Below, piece after piece: positions 18,882 to 27,250 of a stretch of DNA of 27,773 nt. The notes beneath the pieces are model-generated. The model saw nothing but the letters and a program-made list of their open reading frames with translations. It was not told the origin of the DNA and did no database searches. This DNA comes from Lasiodiplodia sp. COLG20 (Eukaryota; Ascomycota; Dothideomycetes; Botryosphaeriales; Botryosphaeriaceae), in contig VNWV01000065.1 in NCBI GenBank assembly GCA_009801085.1, forward strand, positions 1 through 27,773. The letters run 5' to 3'. The position numbers were made by a program, and so were the translations under genes. The stretch's first letter is position 1. Each line of letters starts with the position of its first letter.

Positions 18882-19463
18882 ATGGATTCTCATACGCTAT
18901 CTCCAAATAATATGCTTGCTGACACAAGCGCTCTCCGACCACTTCCTTCTCCTCTCCTACCACATTTGGAGGAAATCCTAGTCACAGAATCTCCCACGAT
19001 CGGGGAATCAATTATCGTTTACTATGTAAGACCATTTCATTGTGCTTATTAGGTTGACCTGACTCGATGATAGGATATCACTGATGAAAACGCACACCGA
19101 GAACAAGACTACAAGACACCTGGACCTCACTGCATTGAGACCCCGCAGGCAGACACTGCTACTCCTGCAGATGAAAAACAAGAGCCAGCGAGGGGCCAAA
19201 TAAGTAGCCGTCATTTCCAGGAGTGGTTCCCAACCTCGTATGTCGGAATAGAAACCTGGCGTAGATACCTAGAGAGGAATGAGAGAAAAAAGCACAAGGG
19301 GTCGCGTTTCTGGGACGTTAGAAGAATAGAACACAGTCGGGAAAAAATACGGGTCGTGCGCGATGATTTGCTGGGCAGAAGAAGGAAGTGTTTGGCTACG
19401 CCTGAGGAGCTGAGAGAGGTCCAGAAGCGCTTGGACCTGGCTTTCCAGCGGACAAAGACGTGA
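18882..19463 (+). CDS. Hypothetical two-exon protein, 177 aa, basic C-terminal half
   Basis: Exon 1 is 18882-19025 (48 codons, MDSHTLSPNNMLADTS...). It ends TAT|GTAAGA. Exon 2 is 19074-19463, entered after GATGATAG. The 48-nt intron has a CTGAC branch 11 bases before the acceptor and joins in phase 0. Exon 2 is 130 codons long but has no usable start codon near its beginning, so a simple ORF search misses this gene. The first ~90 residues are acidic and Pro/Thr-rich. Residues about 100-175 are strongly basic and helical (YLERNERKKHKGSRFWDVRRI, then LREVQKRLDLAFQ). A nucleic-acid- or protein-binding helix bundle is possible. No family recognised. Confidence 0.74.
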
Positions 19464-19938
19464 TGCTTGAGTAGAAAGAACGAAAGAAGAAGCCTTCCGC
19501 TACTACTAGACGACAATGGAAAGATCTACTCCAGCGTGCAGTAGTGATGTGAGCAGGTGAGCTACTACACGTCTCTGTGCGCGGTCGTATCCGAGCTGCA
19601 CGACGCACCTTCGAAGCGCCCCACAGTTTCTCCTGTCTAATAAACATGCTAGCGCTGTAAGCGCGCACTCTACGCCACAGATCGGGGGTGTCATTCGGCC
19701 GCTGTAGTGTGATATCTGTCGCAATGGGTTTACCACGCATCAGCCCCATTGGTTCGTTTTCGTCCTCTGGCTTGGGCTGCCGCCAGCGAGTAATGAAGAT
19801 GGGGCAAGGCCAGTCATATGCCACCGCCGCGTACTCCAAGATAGGCCCACTTGCGGGCGGAGCCTTCCTTGCGGGTATTGCGGAGTGATCCTGATTCGAT
19901 GTTTGCTCTGCGTCCGACCAATAATCTACACGCAGCAT
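19396..19938 (-). CDS. Doubtful 180-aa frame, antisense to the end of the 177-aa gene
   Basis: Open from ATG 19938 to 19396, starting MLRVDYWSDAEQTSNQ. The middle (PILEYAAVAYDWPCPIFITRWRQ) looks protein-like. The last 68 bases lie antisense to the well-supported 177-aa gene, and no family is recognised. Codon use is not distinctive enough to decide. Confidence 0.22.
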   Translation of the reverse strand: MLRVDYWSDAEQTSNQDHSAIPARKAPPASGPILEYAAVAYDWPCPIFITRWRQPKPEDENEPMGLMRGKPIATDITLQRPNDTPDLWRRVRAYSASMFIRQEKLWGASKVRRAARIRPRTETCSSSPAHITTARWSRSFHCRLVVAEGFFFRSFYSSITSLSAGKPGPSASGPLSAPQA

Positions 19939-20257
19939 TTTACCGAGAAGATACCGACGAAAATGACGGGAATGCCGATAATGGCGTGAGAGACGCAATG
20001 CTACTACCTAGGATTAACGTGCATATGCAACTAAAGATCGGCGAGCCCCCGCAGAACCGAGGAGTGTCAGGGCGCAACGATGCCCAGAGATTCTCCGTGT
20101 TGGTCCTCACTGATTCGCGGAGGACTAATCTGATGATTTAGCTTCTCTTTTTACTGCATGGTTGAAACCAGCTGTGCGCGAGGGCGCATCCCAAGGGCTC
20201 ATCTTTTACTCTCATGGCATTGTTGACTGAAGCTGGCTGGCTGGCTAGTGGAAGACG
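19939..20257. other. Intergenic, nothing supportable
   Basis: Short unrelated frames only. A small CTGG run (GCTGGCTGGCTGGCT) lies at about 20232. Confidence 0.3.
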
Positions 20258-20635
20258 ATGATATCATGGCTTTTGTCGGCAGTGTTGTGGGTGCTGTGTC
20301 AGGTTCAAGAGTGCAAGACCGTTCCCAGGCTTTGGAAGCACCTGTGCCTGGCCAGGGACACGGTAGCGCCGAGCGGTTTCATTGGCCAGGGCTTTCCCAA
20401 TTGGTTTCGGGGAATTGGCGCTTTATCACCGAGCGCTAGCACATTAGTCGACGCGCTCATCACGCGATGCGACCGTGTAACGTGTCGTCCCGCCCCGCGC
20501 CATCCCCGGCCACTCTTTAACAATCTGGGCATCCGGCAATGGAAGCCGATAACTCTTAAACTTCGCGGAGGCCAGTTGCCTCGGAGTCTGCCTCTCTCAT
20601 CAAAATCCTGTCGCTGCGAGGGTATCGTCAGCTGA
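20258..20635 (+). CDS. Doubtful small secreted-type protein, 125 aa
   Basis: From ATG 20258 the frame begins MISWLLSAVLWVLCQ, a plausible signal peptide, and continues with several Cys and many basic residues to a stop at 20635. A CAG|GTTCAAG just after the leader could also be a splice donor. No homologous family recognised. The minus strand is also open here for 112 codons, so one or both may be chance. Confidence 0.22.
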   Translation: MISWLLSAVLWVLCQVQECKTVPRLWKHLCLARDTVAPSGFIGQGFPNWFRGIGALSPSASTLVDALITRCDRVTCRPAPRHPRPLFNNLGIRQWKPITLKLRGGQLPRSLPLSSKSCRCEGIVS

Positions 20636-21484
20636 TGCAGCATTGGCCACTATCTCCGCTGGGAGGTTCACACCAATGCAATGATCAGAGACGGCAGCAA
20701 TGTATGGCCCCCTTGCGTTCGCAAGCTCCGTAAGAACTGCGAGGGACATTAATTAGTGGAAAAACAAGAATTTGAGGCACAGCTGAGGGGTGCACAACTC
20801 ACGGTAATAACAGGGTAGCCGAGGCGAGGTGGATGGGCACCCACGCGCCTTCACCCCTGACGCGCCCATGCCAGCCACATTTTTGGCGCGCACGGGGCAC
20901 TGGGTACCTCGCTAAATACGTGTCGCTCTGCCAGATCTGCCTCTCTGCACGGCATCCTCGCCCACTCTCCACTTGTCAACACTTCAGCTTGCTCAACCCT
21001 CGGAACTACTCTTCTTGATTGTGGTATGTATATTGTTCTTTTCGCTTTCCACCTCGTTTCTTTTGGCAGGGATCGGCGCTCAGGACTTTCATGCTTTTCA
21101 GGCACGTCGGCCTTTTCATCTGCGGCGGTCTTTACTTCTCACTGCTCAGTTGACCAGCGAGTCGGATCAGTAGATCATCCTACTATATCCGGCACGCTAT
21201 GTCTTGAACTCGCAGTGGATGGTTAAGACGCGACGTTCGTCCCACCATCCACCCACTTTCGTGGGTGGAGGTCGACTAGATGATTTGGTGTCAGACTTCT
21301 AGTGCTCGAGTCAAGGCTGCTCGCAAGCAATGCGCTTGTAAAAGCCTGGGTGGGTGGGATTCTCACCGCAGACACGCGTGAGGGCTTTTTATTTTCAACT
21401 CTGTCTATTCCGGCCTTTTTTTTTTTTTTTTTTTCGTAGGGTTCACCATAGAGCTCTCAATTAATACTCTTTCTTCTTAAATAG
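20636..21484 (+). promoter_or_regulatory. Promoter and long leader of the 644-aa gene
   Basis: No gene, but several structured elements. A pyrimidine-rich stretch at about 20960-21022 leads into GTATGTATATTG, a good splice donor. It is followed about 50 bases later by a pyrimidine run ending TTTTGGCAG, so a leader intron of about 47 nt is likely. A hairpin lies at 21248-21269. A run of 19 T (21416-21434) is followed by CGTAG, which resembles a second acceptor. The ATG at 21485 is directly preceded by CTTCTTAAATAG. Confidence 0.45.
21248..21269. repeat. Hairpin with 9-bp perfect arms and 4-nt loop
   Basis: TCCACCCAC is followed by TTTC and GTGGGTGGA. It lies in the leader/promoter of the 644-aa gene. 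A further GGGTGGGTGGG occurs at about 21349. It might act in RNA as a leader hairpin or in DNA as a factor-binding palindrome. Confidence 0.7.
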
Positions 21485-23419
21485 ATGGAGAAAGTCACTT
21501 TCACGTCTCGAACCAAAAATGGTGCATACCGTGCTTTGCAAGTGCATTCGGACATGGAATTCGTCTCGCTTCGCGGATTCGTTTTAACTTGGCGCGACGT
21601 GGATACTGGTCACGAACAATCTCTTAGGGACCTCTCTATCGATGAGAACAACTCGCCGCCTTGTTTCCTCGTCCTTGGCGCAAACGACTCAGGCGAACAT
21701 TTGCTCTTCGTTCACTTGCCTCTCAACATCAACGATAGCTCAAAGGGATTGAGGAACACGTACATGATTGCAGAGTCCATCGACACTGAGGACGCTTCAG
21801 CATCAACCGACCTGCTTCAGATTACGCACGATCCTCGCGAGTGCCCAGTCTTGGAGAGAACAGGTGTAGAGACAGGGGCAAGGCTTATTTGGGCTCGCTT
21901 CGTGCTCAAGATGCCCAGCTATGTTCTTATGCCTGTGGGCAAGGCACAAAAACCGGTGAATGAGCGCTCTCAGGGCTTGCTGCTAAGTCTCAAGTCTCTA
22001 TCTCAAGCCACGAGCTTTGAGCTTTACGTCCGGGACATCGGGCCAAATGCTCATTGCATCCGTACTTTCCTCCGTACTCTCTGCTCTGCCGCTGCTCGAA
22101 CCCCTAAGATCGACCAGAAGTCCACGTTCAACGGTCGTCCCTGGGGAACGAACCCATGGAAATCGTACAAACTTCGTGACGATGAGGCATTGCAAGAAGG
22201 TTGGAATCCTATCTTCGATGAACGCCCGCCGTCGTACCAGGAAGCTGTGCAGTCATCATCTAAACAGGGAGAGAAGGCATCGATACCTGGTCCTTCAGAG
22301 AGCAATCACGACAGCAGCCAGGGAACCAGCGGTCCGAAGACATTCGCAACCCAGGAAGATCCAGAAGCGGGCAACCAAGGACAGCATGATGCAGCCGATG
22401 CGACCGAGAGTCCGCTGGAAGGCAATGGGGAACATGATAGCTCGCAGGAGACCGCCATACCCCCGGGCACAGCACAGGATGACCGTGAAGTGCGAGAGGA
22501 CTCAGAGGAAACCATCATACTGGATGGGCGACCCCGCTCGAGTGCACCGGCCGAACACACGATTCAGGAGCCGCAACACGATCGTCTTCGCAAGCGGGAT
22601 GCCGGCGAGGCCCGTCTGGATGTCATGCCCAGCAGCAGCCATTCCGACCCCACTGCAAGACCAGAGCCATCGGATCGCAGGAGGACCAAGGTACATAAAA
22701 GGATCTCCTTCGCCATTCACAACGAAGAAGCTGCTAGACGCAGAGCAGCCATGGAACAGCAGACATTTGAAGATGGGCCTGTACGCATCGTCATTGGAAA
22801 GGCTGTTCACCACGTGATGTCAGTTCTTGCAAGCGGGCCAAATCGCAGCCTGTTCGACGACGCTCAATTCCGTTGGTTCTGTGATGCTGTACTTTGGCTA
22901 GCCGCGGTGTGGCGCAGAGACCATTCTGTGCACTGTCTCTATCTCGAGGAGTTACACATGCTTTGCAGATGCATCTGGCTCCGGGATAGGCGTGCATTTC
23001 AAACCACAAGGGTACATTGCATGGAGATGTTTGCACGGAAAGAACGGACGAGCCAGGATCCAGGCCCCTTTGCGTGCGCACTGAAGGATAGAACTGCATG
23101 GATGGTCAATTTCATATACCATGAATTTGGCCCCGGCTATGATGTCTTGGTTGTCGACGAGCTAACGGCTCTCCATGAATCAGCACGCTACTGGATGGAG
23201 GTTGGCGGTGATTCTGGACCTACAGTACCAGAGAATAGGCTGGAATACGGTCGTCGGGATAATGGATTTCATTTTCAAATGGCCGCGTGCCTTTTGATTG
23301 CCTGTTATGCCCGGGAGAGCCATAAGGAAAGCACTGCTTCGCAGGAGGAATCGCGTGTAAGACGAGCAGATCCTGTTCAATCGACAGCTAGAGCTCGCGC
23401 GCAGTCGGCTGGGCTATAG
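21485..23419 (+). CDS. Large hypothetical protein, 644 aa, with PPSY motif
   Basis: Single uninterrupted frame with a good start context. Residues 1-200 form a folded N-terminal domain (VTFTSRTKNGAYRALQVHSD..., FVLTWRDVDTG). Residues 240-251 carry WNPIFDERPPSY; the PPSY motif (248-251) is the type bound by WW domains such as those of Rsp5/Nedd4 ubiquitin ligases. Residues about 255-430 are a disordered Ser/Gln/Asp/Pro-rich linker. Residues about 440-610 form a second, helical, Trp/Cys-rich domain (DDAQFRWFCDAVLWLAAVW, HMLCRCIWLRDRRAF). The end is basic and low-complexity. The layout is one I associate with hypothetical proteins common in Sordariomycetes and Dothideomycetes. I know no function. 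The PPxY suggests control by ubiquitination. The strand-opposite and +1 frames open inside it are shadows. Confidence 0.85.
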   Translation: MEKVTFTSRTKNGAYRALQVHSDMEFVSLRGFVLTWRDVDTGHEQSLRDLSIDENNSPPCFLVLGANDSGEHLLFVHLPLNINDSSKGLRNTYMIAESIDTEDASASTDLLQITHDPRECPVLERTGVETGARLIWARFVLKMPSYVLMPVGKAQKPVNERSQGLLLSLKSLSQATSFELYVRDIGPNAHCIRTFLRTLCSAAARTPKIDQKSTFNGRPWGTNPWKSYKLRDDEALQEGWNPIFDERPPSYQEAVQSSSKQGEKASIPGPSESNHDSSQGTSGPKTFATQEDPEAGNQGQHDAADATESPLEGNGEHDSSQETAIPPGTAQDDREVREDSEETIILDGRPRSSAPAEHTIQEPQHDRLRKRDAGEARLDVMPSSSHSDPTARPEPSDRRRTKVHKRISFAIHNEEAARRRAAMEQQTFEDGPVRIVIGKAVHHVMSVLASGPNRSLFDDAQFRWFCDAVLWLAAVWRRDHSVHCLYLEELHMLCRCIWLRDRRAFQTTRVHCMEMFARKERTSQDPGPFACALKDRTAWMVNFIYHEFGPGYDVLVVDELTALHESARYWMEVGGDSGPTVPENRLEYGRRDNGFHFQMAACLLIACYARESHKESTASQEESRVRRADPVQSTARARAQSAGL

Positions 23420-23656
23420 TTCCGCGAAGGGTGTTTGACCGCAGCTTCTTGCTTTATGGAGTTTTTGCTTGTTTATAGGAATAATGTTAGGTGCATTTTC
23501 ACGTGCATTCCGTTGATCTCGTTCTTTACTATTCTGTACTAGCTCATATTACTAATCGCCCCATCGTAACGCGCTGACACGCCGTCACACGCCCGTGCCA
23601 ACACGCCTTCAGACGCCCGCACCTCACAAGCTCATCGTCCTCCAAGCTTCGCAGCT

Positions 23657-24249
23657 ATGAGTACAGTCCTACAGCGCTCCCTTCGGCCGTTCCTGTCACC
23701 TTCCTTCTGTCGAACTTATCACTGCAAACGAGCAGAATTCACGACTCTGAACGCACAAGGATCACCAACTACTGAACAGGTCGAGGTCTGGCTGGGGGAG
23801 CCTCATGAAGCATATGTTATGATTCCTAAGTCCGTGGGGAGAGCTATCAAAGCAGCGTGCGCTCTATACGGCAGTTCTACTCCAACAGCCGGTCCGGACA
23901 CGTATCCTTTAATTTTCGATCACGGAAGTCGGCATTTCGCGCATAGTAAGTACGTCCACTTTATCATGCTTGATTACTCTAAAACGATTTACTGCAGGCT
24001 CAACGCCATTCCCGAGGCTTGCGATTCCCCATGATCTTCCGCGTCAATCCAGCACGTCGATTAGCCCTGCAACTTTGTTCGTCTGCGGCCCCACAGACAT
24101 GATCACATTGAATGGAACAACGGATTGTAAGCACAGCGCTGGCAAAAAAATTAATTCGAGGCTGACTCTCTGTAGTTGAGTTTGCTAGGCAATCTAGAGA
24201 TACTGTTCGAAGGTTGAAGCCTTCCCTCGACGATCTTCAGGACAGATGA
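23657..24249 (+). CDS. Hypothetical three-exon protein, 163 aa, possible mitochondrial targeting
   Basis: Exons 23657-23945, 23998-24126 and 24176-24249. Introns are 52 and 49 nt, with donors GTAAGT and GTAAGC and acceptors TGCAG and TGTAG. All phases match (164 codons with stop). The N-terminus (MSTVLQRSLRPFLSPSFCR) is Arg/Ser-rich without acidic residues and looks like a mitochondrial presequence. The body is globular (VEVWLGEPHEAYVMIPKSVG, ATLFVCGPTDMI). The C-terminus is a charged helix. No family recognised. Convergent with the Doc-type gene, with 57 bp between stops. Confidence 0.74.
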
Positions 24250-24306
24250 AATCCGGACCAAGGTCAGCCTCGTACACAAGGGAATGCGGGATAAGGACAT
24301 GTCCCG

Positions 24307-24750
24307 TTAGTGCAACTCAGCCCCATGGGAGAATTGCGCAACTTCTGTCCCAGTAAAAGGAGTCGCGATGGTTTCGTAATATTGCGCCAACTCCGTGGCC
24401 GACCAGGATCCAGTCGCAACTTTCACATGCGCCTCCGCGAGACCGTCGCAGTTGGAATCGGAAGCCAGTGGAACCGATTGAAGGGCATAGCCGTTGAGTT
24501 TGAGGAATGTGTCTGTGGCAATCAAAGCAGCTCGTTTGTTGCCATCTTGCCAGGCGTGGTTTTTAATGATCTTCTCGGAGAGAATTGCCGCCAGTTGAAA
24601 TAGGTTCTCTTGGCCATAGTTTTTGTTGTTGATGGGTGAAGCGATGGCGGAGTCCAAGAGTCCCGGTTGAGTTGGATGTGCGTCGTCCAACCAGAGTCTG
24701 TAGAGCTGTTTAACTTGGGTGGTCGTGAGAAAACGATATTTTTGAGCCAT
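24307..24750 (-). CDS. Doc/Fic-family protein (death-on-curing type), 147 aa, intronless
   Basis: Single frame from ATG 24750. The Doc signature HxFx[D/N][A/G]NKR appears as HAWQDGNKR (residues 65-73), with Trp in place of the usual Phe. His65, Asp69, Asn71, Lys72 and Arg73 are all present. The N-terminal YRFLTTTQVKQLYRLW and GLLDSAIASPI match the usual Doc opening, and after the motif AALIATDTFLKLNGY forms the expected helix. Bacterial Doc proteins are toxins that phosphorylate elongation factor Tu and are paired with the antitoxin Phd. Here no Phd-like frame precedes the gene and the setting is eukaryotic, so the role is unknown. An inhibitory Fic helix motif ([S/T]xxxE[G/N]) is not seen. 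The compact, intronless form is consistent with ancient transfer from bacteria. Length fits the family. Confidence 0.85.
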   Translation of the reverse strand: MAQKYRFLTTTQVKQLYRLWLDDAHPTQPGLLDSAIASPINNKNYGQENLFQLAAILSEKIIKNHAWQDGNKRAALIATDTFLKLNGYALQSVPLASDSNCDGLAEAHVKVATGSWSATELAQYYETIATPFTGTEVAQFSHGAELH

Positions 24751-25046
24751 TATAACCCCGTGGAGTACTCAACCAAGACACATACCAACCATGGTTAATA
24801 TACCATGGCTCGATGTTGCGAGGGCAGCCGGACCCCGCTGCCCCGCGCTGCACATCAGCATAAGCACATGAAAAAAGAAATGCTTTATTTCAAGTTTGGA
24901 TTCCTCTACATTTCTTTGTATTACAGAGGTAGCGAATTGAAAGTTGCCAGCGCTTCGATGTCTTCTTGATGATGTCATACAAGGTGATTTTCGCAAGGGT
25001 CCATCCCATCTACTGGTTGCGGTCCAGGCGCTCCACTTCACGTGCA

Positions 25047-25472
25047 TCAATGCGAAGCGCCACTAAGAGCCGTTCTAGGTGACCCGGCGTCGAGGCGCAC
25101 GCTGTCCTCTTGCGGGTTCCTTGAGGTATTCGTAAAAATATTGCCATCTTGGAGGTCCTCCAGGTCGTCACTGTCGTTGTCGGAGATGCTATCGGAGTCT
25201 AGCTCCGATACTGATAGGTCGACGTACGGGGGCGGACTGTGATAATCGTAGTAAAAAATCGGATAGTAAATAATCTGAGGCTCGGAAGGACGTGCCTCGG
25301 GAATGCGAGGTGCGACATGATAGGATGACTCCTGTCGACGAGATATCTGGCGGCAGAACCGTGCTAGGCGCTGTCGGCACCTTTGATAAAACAACCGGGG
25401 ACGTTCACGCCCCTCCCGAATGACGTTGAGGATGGTAGATTCGCTGATAGGGAGCACAATGAAGAGGCACAT
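25047..25472 (-). CDS. Small hypothetical protein, 141 aa, with PPPY motif and acidic tail
   Basis: Single frame from ATG 25472. The N-terminus is hydrophobic (MCLFIVLPIS), then strongly basic (REGRERPRLFYQRCRQRLARF). Tyr-rich sequence (IIYYPIFYYDYHSPPPY) leads to a PPPY motif at residues 80-83. A Ser/Asp-rich acidic stretch follows (SELDSDSISDNDSDD). The strong charge layout and clean ATG favour a real gene. It could also be the last exon of a longer one. No family recognised. Confidence 0.5.
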   Translation of the reverse strand: MCLFIVLPISESTILNVIREGRERPRLFYQRCRQRLARFCRQISRRQESSYHVAPRIPEARPSEPQIIYYPIFYYDYHSPPPYVDLSVSELDSDSISDNDSDDLEDLQDGNIFTNTSRNPQEDSVRLDAGSPRTALSGASH

Positions 25473-27031
25473 GATCTCTGAAATTGCATTTTATCTCTGC
25501 GATAAGTCACTATTTAAACAGCTGCCTTCTTCGGGCGTACCCAATCGTAACCTTCCACCCGCCAAACGGCGGTCCGCCAAGCGACATTGCTGTATGCTGC
25601 TGGGCAGATCGCTGGTTGGCGGCAGAGTGACGGGGGAGCTGTGTGGCCCGGATGCCGCCTGGTGGGTTCCTGCACATGGGACGCGGCGCCCAAGGCGGTA
25701 AGACACAAAATCTGCCAGGCGGCAGATGCTGTTCTGCTAAAGCGCGCCGGTCACCGGATTCTTGCCAGCTTGCAGCAACGATCCACGTCGGTGTGCAGCC
25801 TGGCAACGTAGAGGATTCCGTTCTCCCGCCCCGAAAAGGTGGCATTCAGTCTGCCACCCGGCATAATCCTGACCCTCCTCAATTAAGGAGTAGCGTTGGC
25901 TTTCCGCTTGGCAAAACTACGCGTCCCCCCTACCTTGGAGCGCAAAGCCGGGTCATCGCTTGCCAGACACCAAGATCGACATGCAAGCTTGCCCGGAACA
26001 AGTTTCCTCGATAAAGCCTGAGGTAACGGATATCGCTCCGCGTGCCGCGGAAGAGACGCCAAAACTGTGTACTCGGCGCCTATTCGCCCTTCCCCTCGCT
26101 CAATAATGCATGCATGGGCTTATCAGCTCATCATCTCCCTGGCGTCTGGCGTAAGCAACTAATTGCGCCCCGTCTCCACATATGCTTGGCAAAGCCCGCA
26201 GAGTCCGTAGAATCCGCAGAATCCGTAGAATTCGTGGATTCCGCGGAGTTCGCGGAGTTCGTATTATCCTTTCTTAGTGCAGTCTCAGCCTCCAAGCGGG
26301 GTCCGCAACCCACAGCTAACGTGTCATCGCTGCTCAGTCGTACGAGGCTGCCATAAAGGTGTAGGGATCTAGACGAATAGGATGTGCTTCCGTAGCGCTG
26401 GCAATACAAGAAGGCCCGCCGCTATGCCTCTTTTATTGGACATTGCGTTGTCCACAGCGGGGCTGCTGCGCCGCTGCGTAGGCGCCAATGCAGGGAGGGG
26501 GGCCTCCTGGCTGTTAGAAACAGAAATACCGCCTTCCGTCCCAAGCGCTGGGTACGAGTGGCAGGAAGCTGATTTTGTCCGGCAGAAAGCTGGCCTTTGC
26601 TGGCTAAATGACTAGATGCGAATTTAGCGTATCCAGCCCCGTTAATTCACCTAATGCGTATTTCCACCAGCCGGGATGCCGATTAGAGGGTCGAAGCAAC
26701 AGTGCTGCGAGTGCTGGTGATGACGCACTGTATCTTGCCCGTTCTCCTCGTCTGTCCGCTTTCCGGCTTCCTGCCTTCCTGCGCTGCTTCGGGAGGATTC
26801 TCCGCCCAGACCTGCGGTTCCCAGTCTGGCCCTGTGGTCCTTTGTCCCGTAGGGGATTCTCTGGTCCGTGCTTCCCTTTTGAGTTGTTGCGCCCTTGTGG
26901 GCGTCCTTCCCGTACGGGCCGCGGCTGCTGCCTGCTGGTGCTCCCGTACGCGCCGTCATCCCGTGCTCTTCAGATTCCCGTGCGGGCTTCCCGCCCTTGG
27001 GGTCATAAAGCCCGTGTCCCCTGGGGTTCGT
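25473..27031. other. GC-rich, repeat-rich gene-poor stretch
   Basis: No supportable gene. At 25550-25860 short GC-rich inverted repeats recur (CCGCC...GGCGG; ATCTGCC/GGCAGAT at about 25710). At 26198-26260 lies a 9-bp tandem repeat. At 26640-27028 the minus strand is open for about 100 codons with a Gly/Lys/Arg/Ser-rich sequence (KGATTQKGSTDQRIPYGTKD) and the plus strand is open through the same stretch. This may be old transposon sequence, but nothing identifies the class. Confidence 0.4.
26198..26260. repeat. Seven tandem copies of a 9-bp unit
   Basis: Seven head-to-tail variants of G[CT][AG]GA[AG]T[CT]C. On either strand they encode Ser-rich tripeptide repeats (VES/AES/VEF on plus; NST/DSA on minus). 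No gene here can be supported, so it may be a simple minisatellite. Confidence 0.8.
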
Positions 27032-27250
27032 AACAATTATCTACTTGCTAATTTGGACAATGGCTATACAAATGACGTTTTAGCGCTTGAATGGATAAAG
27101 TATTTTAATAAAATGACTAAATTCAATCGACTAGTGGTGAATTTAATGATTTCCTGTTTATTGGTGTTTACGTGTCCATTCGTCCGTGAGCTCCTCGCTT
27201 GCGAGGAGTCTAACTTTAGTTGGACCGTAGTTGACCCGCTGGACAACTAA
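27032..27250 (+). mobile_element. Relic of a pogo/Fot1-type DDE transposase
   Basis: The frame starting at 27032 reads NNYLLANLDNGYTNDVLALE, then WIKYFNKMTK. This matches the conserved block of fungal pogo/Fot1-class Tc1-mariner transposases (SDNGWTxxxLxLEWLKHFDxxTK) just before the second catalytic Asp. The catalytic LLILDGH block expected next is absent: the frame passes into RLVVNLMIS and stops at 27250. In the next frame EFNDFL could be the residue of the following block, so a deletion and frameshift are likely. Sequence 5' of 27030 is unrelated and GC-rich, so the element is also truncated upstream. Not functional. Confidence 0.62.

Noticed and set aside
22017..22817. 266-codon plus-strand frame inside the 644-aa gene
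   Set aside because: It lies in the +1 frame of a long, clearly coding ORF, is rich in Arg/Pro/Ser as expected of a shadow frame, and has no independent start context.
24769..25050. Frame upstream of the Doc-type gene as a Phd-like antitoxin
   Set aside because: Its sequence shows none of the Phd/YefM opening and it ends in a hydrophobic stretch rather than an antitoxin tail. It looks like a chance frame.
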